In this document: positions 34,769 to 43,625 of the stretch, piece after piece
How the letters are laid out: each line of letters opens with the position of its first letter
How positions within the stretch are numbered: position 1 is the stretch's first letter
NCBI GenBank assembly: GCA_029779435.1
Contig: JAKPAM010000008.1
Coordinates: 1-64,000 of the forward strand
Length of the DNA stretch: 64,000 nt
Direction of reading: 5' to 3'
From: Pseudomonadota bacterium
GTDB taxonomy: Bacteria > Pseudomonadota > Gammaproteobacteria > Burkholderiales > Burkholderiaceae_E
Translations under genes and position numbers: made by a program
The notes under the pieces: generated by a model
Databases searched by the model: none
What the model saw: only the letters and a program-made list of their open reading frames with translations
What the model was told of the DNA's origin: nothing

Positions 34769-36904
34769 ATGCGGAAATTCATGGGGAAAAGGACTTATAC
34801 GCCGATCGTTTGGGCGATCGCGGCGATGGCCGGAGGCATGCTCATGGCGACGCCGACCCGTGCCCAGCAGACGAATGCCGGCTCCGGAAGCACGCCCCGC
34901 CAGGCTGGCAGTGTCGCCCCATCGACGACGGCGCAGGCGAACGACTCGGCCCTCGATACCGTGACCGTCATCGGCACCGTCGACAAGATGCAGAGCCTGG
35001 ATTTCTACGCCCCGAACTCCAGCGCCGTGATCAAGCGCAGCGACATCGACGAGCAAGGGTCCCGCAAGCTCGACCAGTCGCTGCAGTACCAGGCCGGCGT
35101 CCTCAGCGAGCCTTATGGCGGAGACAACAAGGTCGAGTGGTTCAAGATCCGGGGCTTCGATGCATCGGTCTCGCTGGACGGCACGCCGACGACGCCCAAC
35201 GGCTACTTCGTCTGGAAGCCCGAGATCTTCGGCGTCGAATCGGTCGAAGTGCTGAAAGGGCCGAACTCGCTGGTGTTCGGCGCGTCCGAATCGGGCGGCG
35301 TGGTCAACCTGATCACCAAGCGGCCGCAAAAGAAGGAATCCCTGCTGCTGAATGCGGAGGTCGGCAACCGTGACCGCATGGGCATCGGCGTCGACTACAA
35401 CGGCATCGCCAACCCCGAAGGCACGGTGTACTACCGCCTCGTGATGCAGGCCCGCAGCGAAGACGGCATGCAGCGCCGCACGGACATGAAGAGCTACTAC
35501 CTGGCACCCTCCGTGACCGTCGATTTCACCGGACGCACGTCGCTGACGCTGCTGACCAGCTTCCAGCACGAAGACGGCCGTCCGACCAACGGCTTCCTGC
35601 CCGCGCATGGCACCATCATCGACACGCCCTATGGTCGGATCGATCGACGCACCAACGCCGGCGAACCCGATTTCGACCGGCTCAAGCGCACGCAGCTCAG
35701 CGCCGGATTGCTGTTCAAGCACGAGTTCGGCCAGGGGTGGACCTTCACGCAGAACTACAAGTTCTCGCGCCTGGATCTCGACCAACGCAACGTCTTCGCC
35801 TACGGCTCGAACGGCGACCGCGAACTGCTGCGCGGCTATACGTTCACCGACGGCAAGACCACGAACCACTATCTCGACACGCGCCTGAACGGCCGGCTGC
35901 GCCTGAGCGATACCGTCGAGATCCTGCCCGTGGTCGGCATCGACTACCTGAAATCGGATACGTCCGGCCAGAACAACGGCTTCGGCATGGCGCCGAACCT
36001 GGACATGTTCGCGCCGGTGTACGGCGCGCCGTTCGCGGTCAGCGCGACGCCCTACGGGCTGGACTCCAAGCAACTGGGCCTGTATGCGTCCGCCCAGCTT
36101 CGGGTGGCCAAGCGCTGGAACTTCAATGCCGGCATTCGCCATGACCGCGCGCGCAGCAACGGCAGCATCAGCGGCGTCGACTCCGGTTACGACGTGAGCC
36201 ACAACAGCGTCAACGTCGGCGCGATGTACATCAGCGACTACGGGATCTCGCCGTACATCAGCCGATCCGAATCGTTCAAGCCGATCGCCGGCGTCGATGG
36301 CTATGGCAACACCTACCGACCCTATGAAGGGAGGCAGACCGAAGTCGGGGTCAAGCTGGAGCCCTCGTGGCTCGATGGCGGGACCTTCACCGTCGCCTGG
36401 TTCGACATCGAGGAGAAGAACGCGCTGATCTCGGACGTCACCAACATCCAGACGCAGGGCGGCAAGCGCACCAATCAGGGCCTTGAGCTGCAAGGGGATT
36501 TCAACCTGTCGCCCAGCACGGCATTGCGGGCGACCTATACCCACAACCATTCGCGCCAGGACATCAGCGACACGCAGACCATCCGGACGCCGCTGATCCC
36601 TAAGCATCAGGCCAGCCTCTGGCTGCGCCACCGCATGGAAGTACCCGGCGGCAACGGGCTGACGATCGCCGCGGGCGCGCGCTACAACGGTTCGACCGAG
36701 GACCAGCGCTACCACGCCGGCGAACGCGTCCCCAGCTATGTCCTGGTGGATCTGATGATGCGCTACGACCTGACCCGCGAGATCGCTCTGCAACTGAATG
36801 CGCGCAACCTGACCGACAAGACCTACGTCAGCGGTTGCGACTTCTACTGCTACTACGGCAGCGGACGAACCCTGGATCTGCAGCTCAAGTACGCGTGGCG
36901 CTGA
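34769..36904 (+). CDS. TonB-dependent siderophore receptor (no STN domain)
   Basis: An outer-membrane iron-siderophore transporter of about 711 residues. The signal peptide is followed by a TonB box (LDTVTVIGT), a plug with DQSLQYQAGVLSEPYGGDNK, WFKIRGFDASVSLDG and VEVLKGPNSLVFGASESGGVVNLITKRP, and a barrel ending in LDLQLKYAWR. A Cys pair near the end (SGCDFYCYYG) parallels the receptor at 29 kb. The ATG at 34769 has AAAAGGGAAGAC before it; the in-frame ATG at 34751 used by the track is an alternative. Unlike the first receptor it lacks an STN domain, so it should depend on Fur rather than FecIR. Confidence 0.94.
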   Translation: MRKFMGKRTYTPIVWAIAAMAGGMLMATPTRAQQTNAGSGSTPRQAGSVAPSTTAQANDSALDTVTVIGTVDKMQSLDFYAPNSSAVIKRSDIDEQGSRKLDQSLQYQAGVLSEPYGGDNKVEWFKIRGFDASVSLDGTPTTPNGYFVWKPEIFGVESVEVLKGPNSLVFGASESGGVVNLITKRPQKKESLLLNAEVGNRDRMGIGVDYNGIANPEGTVYYRLVMQARSEDGMQRRTDMKSYYLAPSVTVDFTGRTSLTLLTSFQHEDGRPTNGFLPAHGTIIDTPYGRIDRRTNAGEPDFDRLKRTQLSAGLLFKHEFGQGWTFTQNYKFSRLDLDQRNVFAYGSNGDRELLRGYTFTDGKTTNHYLDTRLNGRLRLSDTVEILPVVGIDYLKSDTSGQNNGFGMAPNLDMFAPVYGAPFAVSATPYGLDSKQLGLYASAQLRVAKRWNFNAGIRHDRARSNGSISGVDSGYDVSHNSVNVGAMYISDYGISPYISRSESFKPIAGVDGYGNTYRPYEGRQTEVGVKLEPSWLDGGTFTVAWFDIEEKNALISDVTNIQTQGGKRTNQGLELQGDFNLSPSTALRATYTHNHSRQDISDTQTIRTPLIPKHQASLWLRHRMEVPGGNGLTIAAGARYNGSTEDQRYHAGERVPSYVLVDLMMRYDLTREIALQLNARNLTDKTYVSGCDFYCYYGSGRTLDLQLKYAWR

Positions 36905-36976
36905 GAAGGCGATGATCGCCACCGTCGTGAGGCGGGGCGATCACGCCTTGAACGGATGAAAGCGGTGAACGCCGCC

Positions 36977-37342
36977 TCACGACGCTCCCCACCGCCGGAA
37001 CCAGAGAATCACGGCGGTGGTGACCCCGCACATGACCGCGTTGCCGATACTGACCGCGATGGCCCGGTTCAAGCGCTGGTCACCGTGCTCGTACAGCCAG
37101 GCCGCCATCGTGACGTTGGCCCCCGTCCACGTGATCCAGGTCCACAACGAATGCTGCCCGGAGTCGGCACTCTGGACGATGGCCCAGACAGTGGGCACAT
37201 AAGCGAAGATGCGGATCGTGCTGAACAGCGTGAACGCCCCGGCCAACAGGCGCAGGTACGACACGCGCAGGCGGCCCGCGGACTCCACTCTCTCCTCCTC
37301 CCCGGCGCTGTGCACCGCGCTCGGAGTAACGGTCGCGCTCAT
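36977..37342 (-). CDS. Small membrane protein of unknown function
   Basis: A 121-residue protein with about three hydrophobic helices (LLAGAFTLFSTIRIFAYVPTVWAI, TWITWTGANVTMAAWLY, AVSIGNAVMCGVTTAVILWF). The ATG at 37342 has GGGAGAT upstream; the track extends to 37564 through a frame without homology. It converges on the siderophore receptor gene 72 bases away. I do not recognise the family. A supporting role in iron uptake is possible only by position. Confidence 0.72.
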   Translation of the reverse strand: MSATVTPSAVHSAGEEERVESAGRLRVSYLRLLAGAFTLFSTIRIFAYVPTVWAIVQSADSGQHSLWTWITWTGANVTMAAWLYEHGDQRLNRAIAVSIGNAVMCGVTTAVILWFRRWGAS

Positions 37343-37682
37343 GATTCGATCTCCCGGAACCCGGGCATGCCCCAGCCCCGGCCCGCCCTGCCGAGCCGAT
37401 CGGCCGGGTGCACGGCACGTGGCGGAACGACGGGCGGGCGATTCATCGTGAGTCTCCCTATTGGAGACGCTTGATCTCACTGTAGGCAACGCCCCGCGCC
37501 GAGGAAATACGCCAGCCGTTACAGCGGGGCTCAACCTCCGGGTTAAACGCCGGCGCGCCTCCAACCGGCCACCCGCACCGGCCGCCGACGCCGGATGCCC
37601 GATAAACTATGCCGATTCGCAACTCCATCGCGCCGCGCCGCCTTGCCGCAGGATGCGGACCCGCAGCCGGCGCCGATCTCCG

Positions 37683-38537
37683 ATGCCCATCGACACCACC
37701 ATCCAGCGCTTCCAGGCCGACGTCATCGACGCCTCGATGGAAGTCCCCGTCCTGGTCGACTTCTGGGCCGCCTGGTGCGGCCCCTGCAAGGCGTTGACGC
37801 CGCTGCTCGAAAAGCTCGAGAAGGGCTACAACGGCCATTTCAAGCTGGTCAAGGTAGATACCGAGGCCGAACCGCAGTTGGCCCAGCACTTCCAGATCCG
37901 CTCGATCCCGACCGTCTACGCGTTCGTGCGCGGCCAGCCGGTGGACACCTTCCAGGGCCTGCTCCCCGAAGGCAAGCTGCGGGAGTTCATCGACAAGTTG
38001 ATGCCGAACCCGGCCGAGATCGAGTTCGAGCAGGCCGCCGACGCGCTGGACCGCGGCGATACCGCCACCGCGGCCCGCCACGCCCGCAAGGCGATCGAAC
38101 TCGAACCCGGCCATGACAGCGCCCGCCTGCTCTACGCCCAACTGCTGCTCGCCGATCAGGATCCGGCCGCCGCTCAGGCCCAGATCGACGCGCTGAGCGC
38201 CGCCGCGAAGCGCGACCCGCAGGTGGCGGCACTGGCGGCGCAGGTCGTCGCCGCCGCCGAAGCCGCCAAGCCGGCGGCGCCAACGGCGCTGCTCGCCCGC
38301 GTCGACGCCGACCCGGCCGATCTCGCGGCCCGGATGGAACTGGCCGAGTATTGGATCGGCCACAAGGCCTGGGCCGAAGCCTTCGAACAACTGCTCGAGG
38401 TCGTGAGCCGGGACCGCGCCTATGGCGACGACATCGGCCGCAAGCGGATGGTCGAGGCCTTCGCGCTCGCCGACAATCAGCCGCAACTGGTCGCGCAGTG
38501 GCGGCGCCGGCTGGGGAGTGCACTGAACGTGCGCTGA
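37683..38537 (+). CDS. ybbN: YbbN-like thioredoxin-fold co-chaperone with TPR-like tail
   Basis: A 284-residue cytoplasmic protein: an N-terminal thioredoxin domain with VLVDFWAAWCGPCKALTPLLEKL (intact CGPC, unlike the E. coli protein), IRSIPTVYAFVRGQPVD, and a TPR-like C-terminal half (IEFEQAADALDRGDTATAARHARKAIELEPGHDSAR and following) as in YbbN/CnoX. CnoX-type proteins bind unfolding proteins under oxidative stress and pass them to chaperones. The track start at 37461 lies upstream of the control region. A shortened copy of this gene with the same upstream 20 bases is found at 43.4 kb. Confidence 0.93.
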   Translation: MPIDTTIQRFQADVIDASMEVPVLVDFWAAWCGPCKALTPLLEKLEKGYNGHFKLVKVDTEAEPQLAQHFQIRSIPTVYAFVRGQPVDTFQGLLPEGKLREFIDKLMPNPAEIEFEQAADALDRGDTATAARHARKAIELEPGHDSARLLYAQLLLADQDPAAAQAQIDALSAAAKRDPQVAALAAQVVAAAEAAKPAAPTALLARVDADPADLAARMELAEYWIGHKAWAEAFEQLLEVVSRDRAYGDDIGRKRMVEAFALADNQPQLVAQWRRRLGSALNVR

Positions 38538-38571
38538 ACCTCAGCCGGACGATAAGCGCAAGGAGTATCCG

Positions 38572-39462
38572 GTGCCGTCATCCCATTCCATCGTTCCGCC
38601 GGCGAATATCGCGGTGATCGGCCTCGGCAACATGGGTCAGCCGATGGCTGCCTGTCTCGCACAGGCCGGTTACCAGGTCATGGGATTCGATATCAGCGCC
38701 GAGGCGCGGGCGAGATTCACCGCGGCGGGAAGGGTTGCCGCGGCGAGCGCGGCACAGGCCGTGGCGGACGCGGCCGTCGTCATTACCCTGCTGCCGGACG
38801 GCAAGATCGTGCGCGCAGTGGTCGACGGTTTCAAGGCCCACCTTATGCCGGGCGCGGTGCTGATCGACATGAGCTCGTCCGCCCCGGTCGGCACCCGGAT
38901 GCTCGGCGAGGAACTGATCGCGGCCGGTTTCGAGTTCATCGACGCGCCGGTCTCGGGCGGCGTGAAGCGCGCCATCGACGGCACGCTCGCGGTCATGGCC
39001 GGCGGCGACGGCCGCACCCTCGACAAGGTCGAACCGGTGTTGAAGGCGATGAGCAAGTCGATCTTCCGCACCGGTCCGCTGGGCTCCGGCCATGCCGCCA
39101 AGGCGCTCAACAACTACGTGTCCGCCACGGGCCTGGCCGCCGCCGTCGAAGCCGTGGCGATCGGCAGTCGTTTCGGGATCGATCCGAACACGCTCGTGGA
39201 TGTGCTCAATGCGTCGACCGGCCGCAACAACGCGACGGAGAACAAGCTCAAGCAGTTCGTGCTATCGGAGTCGTTCGCCTCCGGTTTCTCGCTGGCCCTG
39301 ATGGCGAAGGACATCGGTACCGCCGCCGACCTGGCTCACCAGCTCGACATCCCCGCGCCGCTCGCGGACGAGGTCGCATCGCTGTGGGGCGCCGCGCTGA
39401 AGACGCTCGGCGCATCGGCCGATCATACGGAGATCGGCCGCTATCTGATGGCCAGACGCTGA
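38572..39462 (+). CDS. NAD(P)-dependent beta-hydroxyacid dehydrogenase (3-hydroxyisobutyrate dehydrogenase family)
   Basis: A 296-residue enzyme with the N-terminal Rossmann motif VIGLGNMGQPMAACLAQAG, the substrate loop IDAPVSGGVKRAIDGTLAVM, the catalytic-lysine segment GHAAKALNNYV and SLALMAKDIG. This is the 3-hydroxyisobutyrate/tartronate-semialdehyde reductase family. The GTG start has AAGGAG well placed before it and lies 34 bases after ybbN, so the two may be co-transcribed. The exact substrate is not predictable. No valine-degradation genes are beside it. Confidence 0.93.
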   Translation: MPSSHSIVPPANIAVIGLGNMGQPMAACLAQAGYQVMGFDISAEARARFTAAGRVAAASAAQAVADAAVVITLLPDGKIVRAVVDGFKAHLMPGAVLIDMSSSAPVGTRMLGEELIAAGFEFIDAPVSGGVKRAIDGTLAVMAGGDGRTLDKVEPVLKAMSKSIFRTGPLGSGHAAKALNNYVSATGLAAAVEAVAIGSRFGIDPNTLVDVLNASTGRNNATENKLKQFVLSESFASGFSLALMAKDIGTAADLAHQLDIPAPLADEVASLWGAALKTLGASADHTEIGRYLMARR

Positions 39463-39497
39463 TCTGCCGCCATGTCCGTCGCCGTATTCGCGGTCTT

Positions 39498-39611
39498 ATG
39501 CGCATCATCAACATCCACGAGGCCAACACGCCCCTCTCTCGTCTCGTCGAGCAGGCCACTAACGGCAACCTGAATGCAATCGGAGGAGAACATGATCCTT
39601 GTAGTCGGTGA
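39498..39611 (+). pseudogene. Broken Phd/YefM-type antitoxin start
   Basis: The frame MRIINIHEANTPLSRLVEQA matches the first 20 residues of Phd/YefM antitoxins (usual form NIHEAKTHLSRLVEQAxxGE), then loses similarity and stops after 37 codons, inside the next gene. The cognate toxin gene is absent. A tiny relic of a toxin-antitoxin module. Confidence 0.6.
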
Positions 39612-39906
39612 AATGACGGCGCGTCCCGAAACCTTTGAAGAACTGAAGCGCCTGAGCCTCGAACACGTCCATCGATCGCGCGGTGAACCGGGATGCCTGT
39701 ACCACTCGGTACAGGTCAGTTGCGAAGATCCGCTGAAGCTCGTCTTCGTGGAGCGCTGGGCGGACAGCGCATCCCTCAAGGCGCATTTCCTGCTGCCCAT
39801 CACCGCCGAAATCGTGCGCGCGGGACGCAAACTCGCGGCATCCGCGCCGCCGATCGCGATTTACGACACGACGGCCGTATCGAGGGACGAGATCCTCGCG
39901 TCCTGA
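39592..39906 (+). CDS. Antibiotic-biosynthesis-monooxygenase-fold protein (YgiN-like)
   Basis: A 104-residue ABM-domain protein: VVGEMTARPETFEELKRLSLEHVHRSRGEPGCLYHSV followed by KLVFVERWADSASLKAHF. Members act as quinol monooxygenases or dimeric cofactor-free oxygenases. The strong ribosome site CGGAGGAGAAC sets the ATG at 39592, six codons inside the track ORF. It overlaps the dead end of the Phd fragment, suggesting that a deletion joined them. Substrate unknown. Confidence 0.88.
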   Translation: MILVVGEMTARPETFEELKRLSLEHVHRSRGEPGCLYHSVQVSCEDPLKLVFVERWADSASLKAHFLLPITAEIVRAGRKLAASAPPIAIYDTTAVSRDEILAS

Positions 39907-39965
39907 GCGCTTGCATGGGGTCGGCATCGCCGTGCGGATAGCGAGCGCTTTCGCGTCGGCGCTGG

Positions 39966-42900
39966 TCATACGCTCAGCGCAGCGGTATCCCGATCACGAC
40001 CCCGGCCCTCGATGCTCGCCGTAGTCACCGCATAGTCGTCGTGGGACGCCGTTGCCTCCAGCGCCGTTCCCCATACCTCCCGCGGCACGACGACGAAGCC
40101 GTCGGCATCCGTCCGCAGCACGTACTCGGCATCGCCCGCGCTCAGATGCACGCGTACGTTCTCGACGGGCCCCGGATCGCCGGGCCGGCCGGGCATCGGC
40201 GCTTCCCGCGGCGTCGTCACCCGCAGGCGTCCCCGGTCCAGCAGCGACAGATCGAACACGAGCCGCGGGAACGCGGCACGATAGACGCGCAATTCGGGAT
40301 CGCCGAGCAGGTTGAGGCTGAATATCTGCCAACGATCGTAGCCGCTCCAGTACCCGGTGGTGCCGAACACCGACAGCCGGCTGTCGTTGAGCAGGCCCAG
40401 ATGGCGGGTCGACGCGAGCCGATGGAAGAACGCACGCTGAAAGTCGTCGCCCACGCCGATCCATGAGAACCGTGTGTTGCCGACGTAGCCGACGGCGCCG
40501 CCGGACGGATTGAGCAGCAAGGCCTCGGACATCGCGTCGTTCGTGTCGAAGCCGTTCGTCAGGCACGAGTCGGCATAGCCGATGAAGCCCGGCACGCCGT
40601 TGCGCAGCCCTTGCGCCATCCACGTGCTGAGGTAAGCGACGCCCGACTGGCTGCCGTGACCGGACAACGACACGAGATGCGGCGCCGAGTCGAGCCCGCC
40701 GCGCAGGCCCGACTCGGTCAGGTACTGAACCGGCGCGACCAGCCTTTCCAACAACGACAGGTCGCGCTCGTCCTCGTAATACCGCGAGAACCGGTCGATG
40801 CCGGGCACCTCGGTGCGGATCTGCCGGCGCAGCCGCTCCTGGTCGGCCATCGATCCTTCCTTCGACTTCGGATTGAACTCGTATGCGGCCGGCGAGCGCT
40901 CGGCCTCCGACCCATGCACCACGATCCACGGGCTCGGCACCGGAAACGTGATCGTCGTGAACCACAGCGGAATGTGCAGCGCGCTCGGGCTCGCGTTGGT
41001 CGCGGACGTCGCGTAGTACCACCCGCGGACGGATGCCGCGGGGTCGGTCTTGAACGGAAGCTCCCGCCGATCCGTCTCGCTGACGCGCGCGATGAGGTCC
41101 CACGTGTAGTCGGCCGGCGCGCTGGCGAGCTTCAGCAGCGCGCGGGACTGGGCGACCTGCGACACGAACCGGTTGTCGCCCGGGACAGTATCGGTCGTCG
41201 GCCACAGGAAGGTGCGGCCTCCCCAGTCGGACGACACCAGCACCATGCACCGCGGCCAATCGCGATCGGCGCGCAGCCCCCAGCTCGCGCCGGCGCGCTC
41301 GTAGGCGAGCGTCTTGTCGACGAACGTGGTCGCCTGCGCGGCATCTTCGACAGGTGCGCGTCCGACGCACAGATCGGTCTGCAGCACGACACCGTCGATG
41401 TCGCTCCCATCGGCATGGTTCTGCCCGTAGATGCCGTTGCCCGCGGCATCCCAGTCGTGATCGGGAACGTAGACCCACGGTACCGTGAATCGGAACGGGC
41501 CGACGTCGATCGTCCGCGTGCCCATGATCCAGCTCGACAGGCTCGCATAGTAGAAGTCCGTCGGAATGGTGTTCCACGCATAGAGGAACTGCAGCGGCGT
41601 TTCGAGCAGCGCCCTCGGACCTTCGACGCGGATCCACTCCGTCGGGGTGGGGCTGCGGGTGGCGTAGTCGTCGCCGGTCGTGAAGTACCAGCCCGGCGAG
41701 GCACTGCCCGACGTACCCGCGGCGTCATAAGGGATCAGGGTGCCGTCGCTGATGCGCGTCAGGCGGTTGTCGGTGCTGTTGCCCCACCAGTCGCCGAGCG
41801 CCTGCGCGTGGATGCGCAGGTGGGCGCCGGTCCAGTAGCTTTGTCCGTTGTCGGGCTTGGCCTGGGTGCCGACCGTCACCCCGCCGAGCACGCCACCGGC
41901 CGCCTCGCGGGCCGGCACGACCGAGACGTCGCCTCCCAGGAGCAGCCACGAGACGCCCCAGTCCGCGCGCTTGGCCTTGAGGAAGCGCCGGATCATTTCG
42001 GCGAGATCGCGCGAACCGGTGCGAAAGTCGCCCCATCGACCGTCGACGATGTCGCCGACCGTGACGACCCGGGCCGTGATGCCGCGGGCGCGCTTGGCCT
42101 GCGCCAGCCGCTCGAACTGCGCGATCATGCCCGGCCGTGCGGTGCCGCGGGCGATGCGGGCGGCGTCCCACGTCACGTCGTCGGTAATGATCAGGTAGTC
42201 GGCCGGAAAGTCGAAGTACGGCCAACGGATATTGATCGCACCGATGATGTCGGGATTGAGGACGGTGCTCCGGGCGACGTCGCGCAACCGCACGGCTTCG
42301 GCCTCGGTGAGGGGTGCCGATTCGGGCCGGACGATGAGCCGCTTTTCGTCGAAGGCGTCGCCGAAGCGCTCGCTGAATTCCTTGATGGCGATATCGCGAT
42401 CGCCGATCGGCGGCTCCTTCGAGAACCCGACGACGACCGTCACCGAGACGCAAAGTTCGAGCGTCGCCTTGGCGGTCATGCGCACCGGCGCGACTTCGAG
42501 CACCGCGACGCGGACGCCGCCGATCGTCTCGATGCCTACGGCGCGCACGACCGGCGGCGGATCGTCGGCGGCCGCGCGATAAGCATCGGCATCGGGCGGC
42601 ACGACCGGGGGCGCCGGGAATCCGGTGTCGATCGGCGCGCGATCGGGGCGGCAGCAGCAGCAGCCCTCATCGGCGCCGTGCTGATGCCGCGGCTTGCGTG
42701 CCGCCGCGGGGCGCGCATGCTGCGCGGGCGCGACGAACGTGGCGCCCCGCGTCACACGCGTCCACTTCTGGCCATCGAGGGCGATCGTCCGCGGCCAGGT
42801 GCCCTCGGGCACCGCGATGCGCACCCGGGTGACGGGCAGCGCCGGACGCCCCGGTGCTCCACCAGTGGCGAGGCCATCGAGCCGAACGACGACGCCGAGC

Positions 42901-42995
42901 GGTGTCGTCTCGAGGACCAGATCGTCTCGATCGAAGGCGATCGTGACGGCGATCGCGTTCTTGTCGGCGTGATCGCGGTGCAGATGGGTGCGCAT
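39966..42995 (-). CDS. Gingipain-like C25 family cysteine peptidase
   Basis: A 1009-residue protein whose C-terminal half carries the peptidase C25 fold: PADYLIITDDVTWD, WLLLGGDVSVVPAREA, the histidine loop LVSLSGHGSQSGVAY (about H780), and the nucleophile loop IGYADSCLTNGFDTND (about C811) followed by GGAVGYVGNTRFSW. A 31-residue His-Cys spacing resembles gingipains. The N-terminal part includes VRIAVPEGTW, like a C25 propeptide; the end looks like a beta-sandwich (VENVRVHLSAGDAEYVL). No signal peptide is visible at the ATG 42995, and the longer track start adds none. Four consecutive cysteines occur near residue 120. Such peptidases are better known from Bacteroidota. Confidence 0.85.
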   Translation of the reverse strand: MRTHLHRDHADKNAIAVTIAFDRDDLVLETTPLGVVVRLDGLATGGAPGRPALPVTRVRIAVPEGTWPRTIALDGQKWTRVTRGATFVAPAQHARPAAARKPRHQHGADEGCCCCRPDRAPIDTGFPAPPVVPPDADAYRAAADDPPPVVRAVGIETIGGVRVAVLEVAPVRMTAKATLELCVSVTVVVGFSKEPPIGDRDIAIKEFSERFGDAFDEKRLIVRPESAPLTEAEAVRLRDVARSTVLNPDIIGAINIRWPYFDFPADYLIITDDVTWDAARIARGTARPGMIAQFERLAQAKRARGITARVVTVGDIVDGRWGDFRTGSRDLAEMIRRFLKAKRADWGVSWLLLGGDVSVVPAREAAGGVLGGVTVGTQAKPDNGQSYWTGAHLRIHAQALGDWWGNSTDNRLTRISDGTLIPYDAAGTSGSASPGWYFTTGDDYATRSPTPTEWIRVEGPRALLETPLQFLYAWNTIPTDFYYASLSSWIMGTRTIDVGPFRFTVPWVYVPDHDWDAAGNGIYGQNHADGSDIDGVVLQTDLCVGRAPVEDAAQATTFVDKTLAYERAGASWGLRADRDWPRCMVLVSSDWGGRTFLWPTTDTVPGDNRFVSQVAQSRALLKLASAPADYTWDLIARVSETDRRELPFKTDPAASVRGWYYATSATNASPSALHIPLWFTTITFPVPSPWIVVHGSEAERSPAAYEFNPKSKEGSMADQERLRRQIRTEVPGIDRFSRYYEDERDLSLLERLVAPVQYLTESGLRGGLDSAPHLVSLSGHGSQSGVAYLSTWMAQGLRNGVPGFIGYADSCLTNGFDTNDAMSEALLLNPSGGAVGYVGNTRFSWIGVGDDFQRAFFHRLASTRHLGLLNDSRLSVFGTTGYWSGYDRWQIFSLNLLGDPELRVYRAAFPRLVFDLSLLDRGRLRVTTPREAPMPGRPGDPGPVENVRVHLSAGDAEYVLRTDADGFVVVPREVWGTALEATASHDDYAVTTASIEGRGRDRDTAALSV

Positions 42996-43283
42996 GGACG
43001 GCTCCGTTCCAGTGGATATCGGTCGAGCCATCGTAGATCCCGAGATGGCGGACGGCATCCTCAAGGATGAGGACGCCCGGATCGGCGAAGCACGCACCGG
43101 CGGCAAGCTGCCGCGATTCATCAAGGACGCGTTCGACGGCGTCGAACCCGCCCGCGACATGCGTGACGAGCAGACCGGAAACAGGCGAGGCGAGGGAAAG
43201 GGCATCGACACGCCGGCGCGGGCATGGATGCATTGATCGAGGGTGATTCGGATGATCCATAAGGCCGACGATCGAGCGCCGGG

Positions 43284-43418
43284 CGTTACCTGGCGCCCGG
43301 CGAGTCGCTGAAGATCGACGTGCTCGACATCGACCTGGCCGGGCATTTCGAGCCGTTCCGCTTCCGTGGCTTCGGCGACACCAGCCACTTGCGCCGGAGG
43401 CCCGATAAACTATGCTGA
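43284..43418 (+). pseudogene. Fragment of a DUF3016-like gene
   Basis: The plus-strand frame RYLAPGESLKIDVLDIDLAG followed by HFEPFRF resembles the middle of DUF3016 proteins (pattern L..G..L.V.V.DIDLAG.FEPWR). It is open for 45 codons only and has no start. The rest of the 480-base gap between the peptidase and the ybbN relic shows nothing else. Confidence 0.4.
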
Positions 43419-43476
43419 TTCCGTACTCCGTCACACTGCGTCACCCTGACGCGGGACGCGCTGCCGCCGAATGCCG

Positions 43477-43623
43477 ATGCCCATCGACACTACCCTTCCG
43501 CGCTTCCGAACCGGCATCATCGGCTCCAAGCGGATGGCCGAGGCCTTCGCGCTCGCCGACACCCCATCGCAACGGATCACACGATGGCGGCGCCGGCCCG
43601 GCGGCACGCTCGACGTGCGTTGA
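43477..43623 (+). pseudogene. In-frame deleted second copy of ybbN (48 codons)
   Basis: The frame starts MPIDTTLPRF, matching the first ten residues of YbbN (MPIDTTIQRF), and then jumps to IGSKRMAEAFALADTPSQ and RWRRRPGGTLDVR, matching the last 34 residues of YbbN. About 235 internal codons are gone but the frame is kept, with start and stop intact. Twenty bases upstream (CCCGATAAACTATGCTGATT) also match the region before the full gene at 37598. It is a remnant of a tandem duplication separated by later insertions. Confidence 0.8.
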
Positions 43624-43625
43624 TC

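Noticed and set aside
34706-36922. A 738-residue minus-strand ORF
   Set aside because: Fully antisense to the well-supported siderophore receptor and without recognisable domains.
40611-43070. An 819-residue plus-strand ORF
   Set aside because: Antisense shadow of the C25 peptidase gene.
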